A stretch of 46,891 nt of DNA from an uncultured Bacteroidia bacterium (GTDB lineage: Bacteria; Bacteroidota; Bacteroidia; Bacteroidales; UBA932), in NCBI GenBank assembly GCA_902789445.1, contig CADAOB010000011.1:1-46891 (forward strand). The letters run 5' to 3'. Made by a program: the position numbers and the translations under genes. The notes under the pieces are model-generated. The model was not told where the DNA came from and ran no database searches. It saw only the letters and a list, made by a program, of their open reading frames with translations. Shown here one piece after another: positions 1 through 9,829 of this stretch. Numbering within the stretch: the stretch's first letter is position 1; every line of letters begins with the position of its first letter.

Positions 1-875
1 TCATAGGCCGCCTGCCAGGCCGCCTCGATGGTCTCGCCCACCGCTGCCCCGCAGGGGTTCATGTGTTTGAGGGCCACGCAGAAAGGCTGGTCGGCAAAGT
101 CACGGACAATGTTCAGGGCCGCGTTGGCGTCCTGGATGTTGTTGTACGACATCTCCTTGCCCTGGATCTGCCGGGCGAAAGCCAGGGAATAGGGCTCGGG
201 CTGCGTCGCTGCGAAGAAACGGGCGTCCTGATGGGGATTCTCGCCGTAGCGCAGCGGCTGCTTCAGGTCATATTCCAGGAAAAGCTTTTCGGGCAGGCCG
301 GCCTGGGCACGCATGTAGCGGGCGATCATCGTATCGTATTGGGCCGTATGGGTATAGGCTTTGGCGGAAAGCGTCAGCCGCGTCTGCGGCGAGGTATTGC
401 CGTCCTTCGTGATCTCATCGATGATACGGCCGTAGTCGGCCGGGTCGCAGACCACCGTCACGTCGCGCCAGTTCTTGGCCGCGCTGCGCAGCATCGACGG
501 ACCGCCGATATCGATGTTTTCGACCGCGTCTTCCATCGTCACGCCTTCCTTGGCGATGGTCGCCGCAAAAGGATAGAGATTGACGCAGACCAGGTCGATG
601 AATTCAATGCCGTTTTCCCGGAGGGCTTCCAGATGGGACGGCAGGTCGCGGCGGGCCAGCAGGCCGCCGTGCACCTTCGGGTGCAGGGTCTTGACGCGGC
701 CGTCGCAGATTTCGGGAAAGCCGGTTACTTCACTGATGCCGATGGTTTTGACGCCTTCCTGTTCGAGCAGGCGCTGCGTGCCGCCCGTGGCGATGATTTC
801 CCAGCCGAGCCGGGCAAGGGCGGCGGCGAACGCCGCTACGCCGGTCTTGTCGCTGACACTGATTAGAGCTCTCAT
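1..875 (-). CDS. purH: Bifunctional AICAR transformylase / IMP cyclohydrolase (N-terminal part; cut by window edge)
   Basis: PurH does the last two steps of IMP synthesis: formylation of AICAR, then ring closure. The visible 291 codons begin [13 protein letters not shown], the classic start of the MGS-like IMP cyclohydrolase domain, and include the stretches [15 protein letters not shown] and [16 protein letters not shown]. The AICARFT domain starts with LRYGENPHQ and KEMSYNN and runs off the left edge. The ATG (complement of 873-875) overlaps the purN stop in an ATGA arrangement, which fixes the start and indicates translational coupling. It is the last visible gene of the pur operon. Identity is very secure; the C-terminal half is outside the window. 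Confidence 0.97.
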   Translation of the reverse strand, partial: MRALISVSDKTGVAAFAAALARLGWEIIATGGTQRLLEQEGVKTIGISEVTGFPEICDGRVKTLHPKVHGGLLARRDLPSHLEALRENGIEFIDLVCVNLYPFAATIAKEGVTMEDAVENIDIGGPSMLRSAAKNWRDVTVVCDPADYGRIIDEITKDGNTSPQTRLTLSAKAYTHTAQYDTMIARYMRAQAGLPEKLFLEYDLKQPLRYGENPHQDARFFAATQPEPYSLAFARQIQGKEMSYNNIQDANAALNIVRDFADQPFCVALKHMNPCGAAVGETIEAAWQAAY

Positions 876-1432
876 TGTATAAGTTTCTGGATGGTTTCGA
901 TATAAAGACGATGTTCGATTTTCTGTCCGATGCGGTGCACTTCATCCGGGTCGGAGCCTTCATACGGAAAGGCTTCCTGGGCGATGATCCTGCCACCGTC
1001 GAGCGTGGCGTCAACCCAGTGGATGGTGATGCCATAGACTTTCACGCCGTAAGCCACGGCGTCTTCCACGGCATGCGCGCCCTTGAAGGCCGGAAGCAGC
1101 GAAGGATGGATGTTGATGATGCGTCCGCCGTAGCGTTCGAGCAGCACCGGCCCGATGAGCCGCATATAGCCTGCCAGACACACCAGGTCGATGCCCAGTT
1201 CATCCATCCGGCCGGCGATCTCCCGCTCGAAATCAGCCTTGCTGGCATAGGATTTCGGCCGGAAGCAGAACGTCTCGATGCCGAACCGTGCCCCGCGTTC
1301 CAGCACCTTGGCGCCGGGGACGTCGCAGACCAGCAGCGCCACGCGCGCATTCAGGCGCCCGTCGGCACAGGCCTGGGCGATCGCCTCGAAGTTGGTGCCG
1401 GACCCGCTGGCGAAAACGGCAAGCTGCTTCAT
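872..1432 (-). CDS. purN: Phosphoribosylglycinamide formyltransferase 1
   Basis: PurN transfers a formyl group from 10-formyl-THF to GAR, the third step of purine synthesis. The 186-residue product matches the usual length. It starts [18 protein letters not shown] (phosphate-binding loop) and has [13 protein letters not shown], which contains the conserved Asn/His pair of the active site, and [19 protein letters not shown] with the catalytic Asp region. The ATG at 1432 overlaps the purM TGA by four bases, and its own TGA overlaps the purH start by four bases. A longer in-frame reading upstream to 1747 lies wholly inside purM and is not used. Confidence 0.96.
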   Translation of the reverse strand: MKQLAVFASGSGTNFEAIAQACADGRLNARVALLVCDVPGAKVLERGARFGIETFCFRPKSYASKADFEREIAGRMDELGIDLVCLAGYMRLIGPVLLERYGGRIINIHPSLLPAFKGAHAVEDAVAYGVKVYGITIHWVDATLDGGRIIAQEAFPYEGSDPDEVHRIGQKIEHRLYIETIQKLIQ

Positions 1433-2460
1433 TGCAGGATGATATTTACGCCCGGACGGTCCGTGACGCAGCCGATGACCGAAGCCTTGCGGCCTGCGGC
1501 CGAAAGGATGGAGACAGCAGCTTCCGCTTCGGACGCATCGAGCGCGAGGACCATGCCGACACCCATGTTGAAGATGTTGAACATTTCCCGGTGCGGGATC
1601 TGTCCCCATTTCTCCAACGCCCGGAAAACGGGCAGGATTTCCCAGCTGCCTTCGCGGACCTCGATACCCTGGCCGTCGCGGAGGATGCGCGGGATATTCT
1701 CGTCGAAGCCGCCGCCGGTGATGTGGGCCACCCCGTGGACATCGCACCTGCGGATGACTTCCAGGACCTCCTTCACGTAGATGTTCGTCGGGGTCAGCAG
1801 GACCTCGCCCAGGACGGCATCGCCGAGCTCGGGGCAGCGCTGCGAGAGCGAAAGGCCCGCATCGGCCACGATCTTGCGCACCAGGCTGAAGCCGTTGGAG
1901 TGGACGCCGCTGGAGGCGATGCCCACCAGGACGTCGCCGACCTTCACTTTCGTGCCGTCGATCAGCTTGCTTTTCTCGACTACGCCGGTGGTGTAACCTG
2001 CGATGTCGTACTCACCGTCGGCATACATGCCGGGCATCTCCGCCGTCTCGCCGCCGATCAGGGCACAGCCGGCCTGGCGGCAGCCTTCCGCCACGCCCGC
2101 GACGATGGCTTCCACTTTCTCGGGAATATTGTGGCCCAGCGCCACATAGTCGAGGAAGAACAGCGGCTCGGCACCCTGCGCCAGCACGTCGTTGACGCAC
2201 ATGGCCACGGCATCGATGCCGATCGTGTCGTGCTTGTCCATCGCGAAGGCGATCTTGAGTTTGGTGCCCACGCCGTCGGTCCCGCTCACCAGCACCGGCT
2301 CCTTGTAGCCGAGCGAAGAGAGGTCGAACATGCCGCCGAACGAGCCGATCCCGCCCATCACGCCGGGACGGTTGGTGGATGCTACGTGCTGTTTGATGCG
2401 CCGGACCACCTCGTAGCCGGCCTCCAGGCTGACGCCTGCTTTTTCGTAATCAATTGCCAT
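1429..2460 (-). CDS. purM: Phosphoribosylformylglycinamidine cyclo-ligase (AIR synthetase)
   Basis: PurM closes the imidazole ring of AIR from FGAM using ATP. The 343-residue protein has typical family segments: [11 protein letters not shown] at the N-terminus, [15 protein letters not shown] (the glycine-rich ATP-site motif), [31 protein letters not shown], and [15 protein letters not shown] near the C-terminal domain. It lies between purL and purN, overlapping purL by 11 bases and purN by 4, so the three are surely one transcript. Nothing is unusual in sequence or length. Confidence 0.97.
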   Translation of the reverse strand: MAIDYEKAGVSLEAGYEVVRRIKQHVASTNRPGVMGGIGSFGGMFDLSSLGYKEPVLVSGTDGVGTKLKIAFAMDKHDTIGIDAVAMCVNDVLAQGAEPLFFLDYVALGHNIPEKVEAIVAGVAEGCRQAGCALIGGETAEMPGMYADGEYDIAGYTTGVVEKSKLIDGTKVKVGDVLVGIASSGVHSNGFSLVRKIVADAGLSLSQRCPELGDAVLGEVLLTPTNIYVKEVLEVIRRCDVHGVAHITGGGFDENIPRILRDGQGIEVREGSWEILPVFRALEKWGQIPHREMFNIFNMGVGMVLALDASEAEAAVSILSAAGRKASVIGCVTDRPGVNIILQ

Positions 2461-5400
2461 ATACTTTTCTGAAATAATTCACTGCATTGCGGAAAATCGA
2501 CTCGCCCACCGGCGTAGGGATGTTCCGGTAAAGGTCTTTCCCGGCCCGCTCGCTGTGGCCCATCTTGCCGAGGATCAGGCCGTCGGGGCTGATGATGCCC
2601 TCGATGGCAAAGGAGGAGCCGTTGGGATTGCAGGGCGATTCGAGCGTCGGCTTGCCGCTGACCGGGTCGGCATAGCGGAATGCGACCTGTCCGGCCGCAA
2701 AGAGCTGTTCCGCCTGGACGGGGCTGACCACGAACTTGCCTTCCCCGTGGCTGACGGCCACCGTGTGCAGCTCACCGGCCTTGAAACCGGAGAGCCAGGG
2801 TGAACGGGTCGAGGAGACGACGGTCGTCACCAGCTGCGAGATGTGGCGGTTGATGTCGTTGCGGAAAAGGGTCGGGTCGCCTTCCCGGACGCCCAGTTTT
2901 CCACCCGGCAGCAGGCCGCTCTTGACCAGCGCCTGGAAGCCGTTGCAGATGCCCAGGATCAGGCCCTTGCGCGCGAGAAGCGCCTCCACGCAGGCGGCCA
3001 CCTTCGGATTGCCCAGGACATTGGCGATGAATTTGCCGCTGCCGTCGGGCTCGTCGCCCGAGGAGAAGCCGCCCGAAAGGGCGAGGATCTGACAATCGTC
3101 CAGATCCCGGCAAAGCCGGTCGATCGAGTCGAGCACATCTTGCTCGGTCAGATTGCGGAACACGCAGAAACGGGTACGGGCACCGGCGCGGCGGAAGGCC
3201 GCAGCCGTATCATAGTCGCAGTTGGTGCCGGGGAAGACCGGCAGCACGACCAGCGGCTCGGCGACAGCGGGACCCGGATAGACGGGCGCCGCCTGTGCGC
3301 AGCATACCTCGGCGAAATCGGGTTCCACCTTTCCCTGAAGCGGCGTCACAGCCGGATAGATTTCCGCAAAGTGGCCGTCACAGGCCCGTTTGAGCGCCTC
3401 AAGCGGCATCTGCTGGGCATTGATGACGACAGAACCGTCGGTCACGCAGCCCAACTGTTCTGCGAACGCGGCCTCCAGCGCATCCGTCGCTTCCACGACC
3501 AGGGAGCCATAGCCCAGTGAGAAAAGATCCTGTTCCGAAAGCTGGACATCGAAACCGAGCCGGTTGCCGAAAGCCATCTTGGAGAGAGCCTCCCCTACGC
3601 CGCCGAAGCCGAGCGACCAGGCCGACACGATCCGGCCGGCCGCAATCTGCGCATGGACAAAATCCCAGATCTGCCGGAGGGCGTCGGTATCGGGCATCCC
3701 GTCGGCCAGCGGCTTGTGACGCAGCAGGAAAATCGGGTGCCCCACCTGCTTGAATTCGGGTGAAATGACCTTCGAAGCCCGCACCGGCGTGATGCCGAAG
3801 GCAATCAGCGTCGGCGGCACGTGGATATGCTCGAAGGTGCCGCTCATCGAATCTTTGCCGCCGATGGACGGCAGGCCGAGCGCCAGCTGCATCCGCAGCG
3901 CGCCGAGCAGGGCTGAGAGCGGTTTGCCCCAGGTGTGGGGGTCGCTTGTCATCCGCTCGAAATATTCCTGATAGGAGAAGCGCATCCGCGACCAGTCGCC
4001 GCCCGCGGCCACCACCTTCGTGCAGGCCTCAACCACGGCATAGGCAGCCCCGTGATACGGGCTCCAGGAAGCCAGGTCGGGATTGTAGCCGAAGGCCATC
4101 ATGCTGGCCGTATCCGTCTCTCCCGGGACAGGCAGTTTCTGGACGGAAACCTGCGTTTCCGTATCCTGCCAGCGGCCGCCGAAAGGCATCAGCACCGTAC
4201 TGCTGCCGATGGTGGAGTCGAACATCTCGATCAGGCCCTTCTGGGAGGTCACATTGGGCGAAGCCAGCAGGGCCTCCAACCGCTCCTGCAGCGAAGCACC
4301 CGCATAGCAGCGGGCGAAGGGGTCGGACGCTTCCACCGGCTGGATCGCCGCAGCGGCGTAATGGCGCGCACCGGCGCTGTCGATGAAACTGCGCGGCAGG
4401 TCGGCCACCAGGTCTGTCCCATTGTATATCTGCATCCGCCCGGAGTCCGTGACATCGGCCACATGCGTGACCTCGATGTTTTCCTGGGCGCAATAAGCTT
4501 CAAATGCCGGCTGGTCGGCAGCGGCGATCACCACGGCCATCCGCTCCTGCGACTCGCTGATGGAGAGTTCCATCGCATTGAGCCCGCTGTATTTGACCGG
4601 GACCCGGTCGAGATGGATCTCCAGGCCGTCGGCCAGCTCACCGATGGCCACGCTTACGCCGCCGGCGCCGAAGTCGTTGGATTTCTTGATCAGGCGCGAG
4701 ACTTCCGGACGGCGGAACAGGCGCTGGAGCTTGCGCTCTTCCGGGGCGTTGCCTTTCTGCACCTCACTGCCGCAGGTGGTCAGCGAAGCGTCCGTATGGC
4801 CCTTCGAGGAGCCGGTGGCCCCGCCGATGCCGTCACGGCCGGTCCGGCCGCCCAGCATCAGGATCACGTCGCCGGGCTGCGGCCGCTCCCGCGTAACCTG
4901 CGCTAGCGGCACGGCACCAACAACGGCGCCGACTTCCATCCGTTTGGCCGTATAGCCCGGATGGAAAATCTCACGGACGTGGGTCGTGGCCAGGCCGATC
5001 TGGTTGCCGTAGCTCGAATAGCCCGCGGCCGCCTTGCGGGAGATCATCCGCTGCGGCAGCTTGCCGTGCATCGTTTCGCTGACCGGTTTCCAGATGTCGC
5101 CCGCACCCGTCACGCGCATCGCCTGATAGACATAGGCACGGCCCGAGAGCGGGTCGCGGATGGCACCGCCCAGGCAGGTGGCCGCGCCGCCGAAGGGCTC
5201 GATTTCCGTCGGGTGGTTGTGGGTCTCGTTTTTGAACTGCAGCAGCCATTTCTCCGTTTTTCCGTCAACATCCACGTCGATGACGATGCTGCAGGCATTG
5301 TTCTCTTCACTCTCCTCCTGGTTGTCGAGCACGCCTTTATGTTTGAGATAGCGGGCGCCGATGGTGGCCAGCTCCATGAGGCAGAGCGGCTTGTTCTCCC

Positions 5401-6175
5401 GGCCCAGTTCCCGGCGGACAGCCTCGAGCTGCCGCAGGTCCGCCTCCAGGGCTGGACGGATGAAAGAATCCTCCACGCGGATGTCCGTCAGCTGCGTGGT
5501 AAAGGTCGTGTGGCGGCAGTGGTCGCTCCAGTAGGTGTCCAGGATGCGGAGCTCCGTCTCGGTGGGATTGCGTCCTTCCTTGCGGAAATGCAGCACCACT
5601 TCCCGCAGGTCGTCGCTGTTCATCGCCAGGCCCCAGTCGCGGCAGAATCCCGCAAAATCCTTTTCGTCCATATCGGTGAAACCGTCGAGCGAGGCCAGCG
5701 GCCGGACCGCCGCCGCTTCGACGCCGGCGATGACCGAAAGGTCCTTCTCGCGGCTTTCCACGGCATTGATGAAATAACGGCGGACGGCATCGAGCCCTTC
5801 CGCGGAGAAATCATCGTCGAAGATCAGCAGGCGGCCGCTGCGGATATCCACCTGGGCGGAAGGATCGACCAGGTGCACGCAGTCCAGCGCCGAGGCGGCA
5901 CGTTGGTCGAACTGGCCCGGCAGATACTCTACGGCCAGGTAGCGGCGGCCCGTCAGGTCCAGGGCATCACTGACCGTATCGGACACCCGTTCGCCGAAGA
6001 CCGTATAACGGCATTTATCCAGCAATTCGTCGCTGAAGCCGGTCAGGTCGTAGAGATTGACCAGCCGGAGCTGCTTCAGGCCGACGGAGAGGTTTTCATT
6101 GAATTCGTTCAGCAGGCTCTCGGCCTCAACCCGGAAGGCGGGTTTCTTCTCGACAAAGATGCGGCGGCTTCCCAT
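2450..6175 (-). CDS. purL: Phosphoribosylformylglycinamidine synthase, large single-chain form
   Basis: FGAM synthase converts FGAR and glutamine to FGAM. This is the large type of about 1241 residues with the glutaminase fused at the C-terminus, so no separate purQ or purS is needed. Visible marks are [17 protein letters not shown] in the linker and catalytic domain, [36 protein letters not shown], and the glutaminase elements [26 protein letters not shown] and [10 protein letters not shown] (nucleophile Cys) in the last 280 residues. The chosen ATG is at 6175 ([11 protein letters not shown]). The frame stays open to 6382, but that extra 69-residue part is inside purE and looks like shadow sequence. 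The gap to purE is 10 bases. Confidence 0.96.
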   Translation of the reverse strand: MGSRRIFVEKKPAFRVEAESLLNEFNENLSVGLKQLRLVNLYDLTGFSDELLDKCRYTVFGERVSDTVSDALDLTGRRYLAVEYLPGQFDQRAASALDCVHLVDPSAQVDIRSGRLLIFDDDFSAEGLDAVRRYFINAVESREKDLSVIAGVEAAAVRPLASLDGFTDMDEKDFAGFCRDWGLAMNSDDLREVVLHFRKEGRNPTETELRILDTYWSDHCRHTTFTTQLTDIRVEDSFIRPALEADLRQLEAVRRELGRENKPLCLMELATIGARYLKHKGVLDNQEESEENNACSIVIDVDVDGKTEKWLLQFKNETHNHPTEIEPFGGAATCLGGAIRDPLSGRAYVYQAMRVTGAGDIWKPVSETMHGKLPQRMISRKAAAGYSSYGNQIGLATTHVREIFHPGYTAKRMEVGAVVGAVPLAQVTRERPQPGDVILMLGGRTGRDGIGGATGSSKGHTDASLTTCGSEVQKGNAPEERKLQRLFRRPEVSRLIKKSNDFGAGGVSVAIGELADGLEIHLDRVPVKYSGLNAMELSISESQERMAVVIAAADQPAFEAYCAQENIEVTHVADVTDSGRMQIYNGTDLVADLPRSFIDSAGARHYAAAAIQPVEASDPFARCYAGASLQERLEALLASPNVTSQKGLIEMFDSTIGSSTVLMPFGGRWQDTETQVSVQKLPVPGETDTASMMAFGYNPDLASWSPYHGAAYAVVEACTKVVAAGGDWSRMRFSYQEYFERMTSDPHTWGKPLSALLGALRMQLALGLPSIGGKDSMSGTFEHIHVPPTLIAFGITPVRASKVISPEFKQVGHPIFLLRHKPLADGMPDTDALRQIWDFVHAQIAAGRIVSAWSLGFGGVGEALSKMAFGNRLGFDVQLSEQDLFSLGYGSLVVEATDALEAAFAEQLGCVTDGSVVINAQQMPLEALKRACDGHFAEIYPAVTPLQGKVEPDFAEVCCAQAAPVYPGPAVAEPLVVLPVFPGTNCDYDTAAAFRRAGARTRFCVFRNLTEQDVLDSIDRLCRDLDDCQILALSGGFSSGDEPDGSGKFIANVLGNPKVAACVEALLARKGLILGICNGFQALVKSGLLPGGKLGVREGDPTLFRNDINRHISQLVTTVVSSTRSPWLSGFKAGELHTVAVSHGEGKFVVSPVQAEQLFAAGQVAFRYADPVSGKPTLESPCNPNGSSFAIEGIISPDGLILGKMGHSERAGKDLYRNIPTPVGESIFRNAVNYFRKVYGN

Positions 6176-6185
6176 CGTTCCCTCC

Positions 6186-6653
6186 CTACAGTTCGGTTTG
6201 AAGTACTTTCTCGGCCTGGGCCTTGCGGAAATCAGCCAGTCTGGCGGCCAGGGCCGCATCCTGCAGTGCCAGGATCGAAATGGCGTAGAGCGCCGCATTC
6301 TTGGCGCCGTCGATGGCCATCGTGGCCACCGGGATGCCGGACGGCATCTGCACGATCGACAGCAGGGAATCCATTCCCCCAAGGGCCTTGCTCTTGATCG
6401 GGATGCCGATCACCGGCAGGGTGGTCAGGGCGGCGGCCATGCCCGGCAGATGGGCGGCTCCGCCGGCGCCGGCAATCACGATGCCGACCCCGCGGTCGCG
6501 GGCACCGGCCATGTATTCCATGAAGAACTGCGGCGTCCGGTGTGCGCTGATCACTTTCTTTTCATATTCGACACCAAAGGATTCGAGGGTCTCGCAGGCG
6601 GCGGACATCACGTCCCAGTCGCTCTTCGATCCCATAATGATGCTGACTTTCAT
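6186..6653 (-). CDS. purE: N5-carboxyaminoimidazole ribonucleotide mutase
   Basis: PurE makes CAIR in the middle of the purine pathway. The 155-residue protein begins [16 protein letters not shown], the usual PurE phosphate-binding start, and has the signature ISAHRTPQ and the glycine-rich [14 protein letters not shown]. The SDW form suggests class I (N5-CAIR mutase, partnered with PurK), but no purK is in the window, so the class is inferred. ATG at 6653 is preferred over the in-frame ATG at 6713, because the extra 20 residues are not family-like and a -7 element at 6686-6693 would lie inside them. First gene of the pur operon, divergent from pyr. Confidence 0.95.
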   Translation of the reverse strand: MKVSIIMGSKSDWDVMSAACETLESFGVEYEKKVISAHRTPQFFMEYMAGARDRGVGIVIAGAGGAAHLPGMAAALTTLPVIGIPIKSKALGGMDSLLSIVQMPSGIPVATMAIDGAKNAALYAISILALQDAALAARLADFRKAQAEKVLQTEL

Positions 6654-6685
6654 AAATCGTTTATCGGTTCGGTTAGACAGAATCA

Positions 6686-6693
6686 CAAATTTA
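6686..6693 (-). promoter_or_regulatory. Candidate -7 element of the pur operon promoter
   Basis: The complement reads TAAATTTG, a match to the Bacteroidota -7 consensus TAnnTTTG, about 33 bases before the purE ATG. The -33 position 19-20 bases further up (complement TTCC) is a poor match to TTTG, so this may need an activator or may be chance in an AT-rich gap. Confidence 0.5.
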
Positions 6694-6738
6694 CAACTAT
6701 AATCAATACGCACGGAAGGAAGCCGACAAAAAAGTTAT

Positions 6739-6750
6739 CAAACCGGTTTG
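6739..6750. promoter_or_regulatory. 12-bp perfect palindrome between the pur and pyr operons, possible operator
   Basis: CAAACCGGTTTG is a perfect palindrome lying 24 bases before the pyr -33 element and 45 bases upstream of the pur -7 element. The AAACCGGTTT core resembles operators of the LacI/GalR family. No regulator gene of that family is in the window. The position fits shared control of both operons, but binding is inference only. Confidence 0.4.
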
Positions 6751-6774
6751 TTGAAAAAAGACTTCGATTATTTC

Positions 6775-6804
6775 TTGCAATTCTCCCGAAACGGCGTATA
6801 TTTG
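6775..6804 (+). promoter_or_regulatory. Promoter of the pyr operon (Bacteroidota type)
   Basis: TTG at 6775-6777 is followed after 19 bases by TATATTTG at 6797-6804, matching the -33 TTTG / -7 TAnnTTTG layout of the primary sigma factor in this phylum. Transcription would begin around 6808-6811 in the sequence AAATTTC, roughly ten bases ahead of the leader ORF. Confidence 0.75.
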
Positions 6805-6817
6805 CAGAAATTTCTGC
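6804..6817. promoter_or_regulatory. 14-bp perfect palindrome at the predicted pyr transcription start
   Basis: GCAGAAATTTCTGC is a perfect 14-bp palindrome directly after (and sharing one base with) the pyr -7 element. It covers the expected start site. It could be an operator. Alternatively its AAATTT centre could be the initially transcribed region for UTP-dependent slippage. Both readings are inference. Confidence 0.4.
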
Positions 6818-6818
6818 C

Positions 6819-6875
6819 ATGAAACGGAAAGAGAACGAAAACACCCTGGTTCAAGATATCGAGACAGCTCGTTGA
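6819..6875 (+). CDS. pyr operon leader peptide (18 residues)
   Basis: ATG at 6819 opens an 18-codon ORF, MKRKENENTLVQDIETAR, ending with TGA at 6873-6875. It begins about ten bases after the predicted transcription start. Its stop codon sits in the loop and first 3'-arm bases of the terminator hairpin at 6863-6881. A ribosome reaching the end would cover the 5' arm and stop the hairpin forming, as in leader-peptide attenuation of E. coli pyrBI. There is no Shine-Dalgarno, which is normal here. It has no run of one amino acid; Arg is the last codon. Expression is not proven. Confidence 0.55.
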   Translation: MKRKENENTLVQDIETAR

Positions 6876-6889
6876 GCTGTCTTTTTTTT
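6863..6889 (+). terminator. Intrinsic terminator/attenuator in the pyr leader
   Basis: GACAGCTC (6863-6870), loop GTT, GAGCTGTC (6874-6881), then eight T (6882-6889). It is a perfect 8-bp stem with an ideal U-tract, 15 bases before the pyrC ATG and downstream of the only good promoter. Since it stands between promoter and operon it must be read through conditionally, so it is best explained as an attenuator. Confidence 0.85.
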
Positions 6890-6904
6890 GTCCTGACGCT
6901 GAAG

Positions 6905-8185
6905 ATGAAAGAGATGCTGCTACTGAAAAATGCGCTTGCCGACAGCGGGAACGGCCTGACCCCGGGACAGGATGTCCTGCTTGCGGACGGCCGGATCCGG
7001 GCCGTCGGCACGGCACTCCCCTGCCCGGCCGGGGCAACGGTCATCGACCTGGCCGGCAAACTGCTTTCCTACGGCTTTGCCGACCTGCACGTCCATTTCC
7101 GGGAGCCCGGCGCCCCGCAGAAGGAAACCATCCGGACCGGCTCGCTGGCCGCTGCCCGGGGCGGCTACACCACGGTCTGCGCGATGCCGAACCTCGATCC
7201 GGCACCCGACGCCCCGGAGACGATTGCCGTGGAGCAGGCCCTCATCGACCGGGACGCCTGCATCCAGGTACTTCCCTACGCCACCATCACCCGGGGCCGG
7301 CGAGGAGAAGAAGTGGTGGACATGGAGGCGCTCAAGGGACGCTGCGTCGCCTTCTCCGACGACGGCAGCGGGGTTCAGCGGGAAACGGTGATGCTGGAGG
7401 CGATGCGGCGGGCCGCCGCGCTGGACTGCATCCTGGCCGCCCACTGCGAAGACAATACGCTCCTGCGCGGCGGGTACATCCACGACGGCCGCTGGTGTGC
7501 AGCCCACGGTCACCGCGGCATCTGCTCCGAAAGTGAATGGGGACAGATCGCCCGCGACCTGGAACTGGCGGCCAGGACCGGCTGCCGCTACCACGTCTGC
7601 CACGTATCCACGAAAGAAAGCGTGGAACTCATCCGCCAGGCCAAACGCAGCGGCGTAGCCGTTACCTGCGAGACCGGGCCGCACTACCTGGTTCTCTGCG
7701 AAGACGACCTGCAGGAAGACGGCCGTTTCAAGATGAATCCGCCCCTGCGCGGCAGCGACGACCGCGCCGCCCTGCTGGAAGGCGTAGCGGACGGCACCAT
7801 CGACGCCATCGCCACGGACCACGCCCCGCATACGGCCGAAGAGAAAAGCCGGGGGCTGGCGGGCAGCGCCATGGGCATCGTCGGCCTGGAAACGGCCTTC
7901 CCCGTCCTCTACACAAAGCTGGTCCGGACCGGACAGCTGCCGCTGGCGCGCCTGCTCGACGCACTCTGCGCCACGCCGCGCCGCATCTTCCGGCTCGGCG
8001 GCGCGCTCCGCGAAGGCGAGCGGGCCGACCTCACGGTCCTGGACCTTGATGCGGAATACACCATTGACAGCCGCCTTTTCCTGTCCAAGGGGCACGCGAC
8101 GCCTTTCGACGGATGGGATGTCTGCGGCGCCGTGCGGGCCACCTGGTCCGGCGGCAATCTTGTATGGAATGATAATCTTGTCTGA
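6905..8185 (+). CDS. pyrC: Dihydroorotase
   Basis: Dihydroorotase cyclises carbamoyl-aspartate to dihydroorotate. The 426-residue protein is of the class I, amidohydrolase type: GFADLHVHFREPG holds the HxH zinc ligands and the substrate Arg, AHCEDN and HVCHVS carry further His ligands, and AIATDHAPHT contains the catalytic Asp. The ATG at 6905 is chosen because the in-frame ATG at 6872 would put the start inside the terminator hairpin. First structural gene of the operon; its TGA shares one base with the pyrK ATG. Confidence 0.95.
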   Translation: MKEMLLLKNALADSGNGLTPGQDVLLADGRIRAVGTALPCPAGATVIDLAGKLLSYGFADLHVHFREPGAPQKETIRTGSLAAARGGYTTVCAMPNLDPAPDAPETIAVEQALIDRDACIQVLPYATITRGRRGEEVVDMEALKGRCVAFSDDGSGVQRETVMLEAMRRAAALDCILAAHCEDNTLLRGGYIHDGRWCAAHGHRGICSESEWGQIARDLELAARTGCRYHVCHVSTKESVELIRQAKRSGVAVTCETGPHYLVLCEDDLQEDGRFKMNPPLRGSDDRAALLEGVADGTIDAIATDHAPHTAEEKSRGLAGSAMGIVGLETAFPVLYTKLVRTGQLPLARLLDALCATPRRIFRLGGALREGERADLTVLDLDAEYTIDSRLFLSKGHATPFDGWDVCGAVRATWSGGNLVWNDNLV

Positions 8186-8922
8186 TGGAAAAGAGAATCT
8201 GCACGATAGAGCGCAATAGCCCGGTCGCCCCAGGCTGCCTGCGGATGAGCCTGACAGCGGAAGAAAGCCTGCTTCACCGCTGCGGCCAGTTCGTGGAAGT
8301 GGCCGTCCCGGGCCAGTATCTGCGCCGGCCCATCTCCGTTTCCTTATCGGAGGAAGGACGGCTTACCCTGCTGTATAAGGTGGTCGGGAAAGGCACGGCC
8401 GCACTCGCGGCCCTGAAGCCCGGCGACAAGCTGGACCTGCTCACCGGCCTGGGCAACGGTTTCGACAGCAGCGCCTGCCGCGGGAAAGCGTTGCTGGTCG
8501 GCGGCGGCATCGGCGTCGCGCCGCTCCTGCAGCTCTGCCGCGACCTGCGGGCCGCCGGCCGCGAAGTGTCGGCCATCCTGGGCTTCAACACCGCTGCGGA
8601 AATCCTGCTTCGGGAAGAGCTGGAAGCCCTGGGTGCCCGGGTCACGGTCGCCACGATGGACGGCTCGGCCGGTATCCGGGGACTGGTGACCGACGCCCTG
8701 CAAGAGGCCGGGGCCGACTACGACCAGGCCTATGTCTGCGGCCCGATGCCGATGATGCGGGCCCTGTATCCGCTGCTGCCCGACGCGAGCGAATTCTCCC
8801 TGGAAGAGCGGATGGGCTGCGGCACCGGCCTGTGCTTCGGCTGCACGGTCCAAACCACGGAAGGTCCGCGCCGCATCTGCCACGACGGCCCGGTTTTCAA
8901 AAAGACGCAATTGCCATGGTAA
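8185..8922 (+). CDS. pyrK: Dihydroorotate dehydrogenase B, electron-transfer subunit
   Basis: PyrK passes electrons from PyrD to NAD+ through FAD and a [2Fe-2S] cluster. In this 245-residue protein RRPISVSL (about residues 47-54) is the FAD-binding motif, LLVGGGIGVAPLLQL (103-117) the NAD-binding start, and C212, C217, C220 and C232 give the cluster pattern Cx4Cx2C...C. It overlaps pyrC by one base and pyrD by seven, as expected for a PyrDK complex made from one message. Confidence 0.94.
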   Translation: MEKRICTIERNSPVAPGCLRMSLTAEESLLHRCGQFVEVAVPGQYLRRPISVSLSEEGRLTLLYKVVGKGTAALAALKPGDKLDLLTGLGNGFDSSACRGKALLVGGGIGVAPLLQLCRDLRAAGREVSAILGFNTAAEILLREELEALGARVTVATMDGSAGIRGLVTDALQEAGADYDQAYVCGPMPMMRALYPLLPDASEFSLEERMGCGTGLCFGCTVQTTEGPRRICHDGPVFKKTQLPW

Positions 8923-9827
8923 AAGATATTTCAGTCACCCTCGCGGGCATCTGCCTCAAGAATCCGGTCATTCCGGCCAGCGGCACATTCGGGCTCGGCT
9001 ATGAAATGGCGGAAGTTTTCGCGCTGGACCGGCTGGGCGCCATCGCGCTCAAAGGTACGACCCTGGAGCCCCGCTTCGGCAATCCCACCCCCCGCATCGC
9101 GGAATGCACCGGGGGCCTGCTCAACGCCGTCGGGCTGCAGAATCCCGGCATCGACGCGCTGGTCGGCGACGTGGCGCCCAAGCTGCGCAGCCTGTGCAGC
9201 ACGCCCCTGATCGCCAACATCAGCGGTTTTTCGGTCGATGAATTCGGCATCTGCTGCGAAAAGGCCGACGCCTGTGCGGCCATCGACATCGTGGAAGTCA
9301 ATGTCTCCTGTCCCAATGTCCACAAGGGCGGCATGGCTTTCGGGACCGACCCGGCGGCCGCGGCCGAGGTTACGCGCCGGGCACGGAAAGCCACGCGCAA
9401 GCCCCTTTTCATCAAGCTCAGTCCCAACGTGACGGACATCACGGCCATCGCCCGCGCCTGTGAGGACGAAGGGGCCGACGGCCTGACGCTCATCAATACG
9501 CTGCTCGGCATGCGGATCGACATCCGCCGCCGCAAACCCGTGCTGGCCAACCGGACCGGCGGTTTCTCCGGCCCGGCGGTCTTTCCCGTAGCCATCCGCT
9601 GCGTGAACCAGGTGGCCAAAGCCTGCCGCATCCCCATCATCGGCTGCGGCGGCGTCTCCTCCGCCGAAGACCTCATCGAAATGATGATGGCCGGCGCCAC
9701 GGCCGTGCAGGTGGGCTCCGCCAACCTCCGCGACCCCCTCGCCTGCCCCGCCATCATCGACGCCCTCCCCGCCGTCATGGAACAGCTCGGCATCGAAAAA
9801 CTGCAAGACATCATCGGAATCGTATAA
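8916..9827 (+). CDS. pyrD: Dihydroorotate dehydrogenase B (NAD+), catalytic subunit
   Basis: Oxidises dihydroorotate to orotate with FMN. The 303-residue protein has the class 1B features NPVIPASGTFG near the start, NAVGLQNPG, VNVSCPNV with the catalytic Cys of class 1 enzymes, and IIGCGGVSSAEDLIEM in the C-terminal phosphate-binding half of the barrel. The start at 8916 (MVKDISV) was chosen over an upstream in-frame ATG at 8832 that lies within pyrK. Next to pyrK, its obligate partner in this class. Confidence 0.95.
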   Translation: MVKDISVTLAGICLKNPVIPASGTFGLGYEMAEVFALDRLGAIALKGTTLEPRFGNPTPRIAECTGGLLNAVGLQNPGIDALVGDVAPKLRSLCSTPLIANISGFSVDEFGICCEKADACAAIDIVEVNVSCPNVHKGGMAFGTDPAAAAEVTRRARKATRKPLFIKLSPNVTDITAIARACEDEGADGLTLINTLLGMRIDIRRRKPVLANRTGGFSGPAVFPVAIRCVNQVAKACRIPIIGCGGVSSAEDLIEMMMAGATAVQVGSANLRDPLACPAIIDALPAVMEQLGIEKLQDIIGIV

Positions 9828-9829
9828 TC

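Noticed and set aside
1288-2472. Plus-strand open frame of 394 codons opposite purN and purM
   Set aside because: Antisense to clear pur genes; composition (Ala, Asp, His, Val-rich) is that of shadow frames seen opposite every gene here.
6176-6382. N-terminal extension of PurL
   Set aside because: Those 69 codons lie within purE in another frame and read as Arg/Pro/Trp-rich shadow; the family start is [11 protein letters not shown] at 6175.
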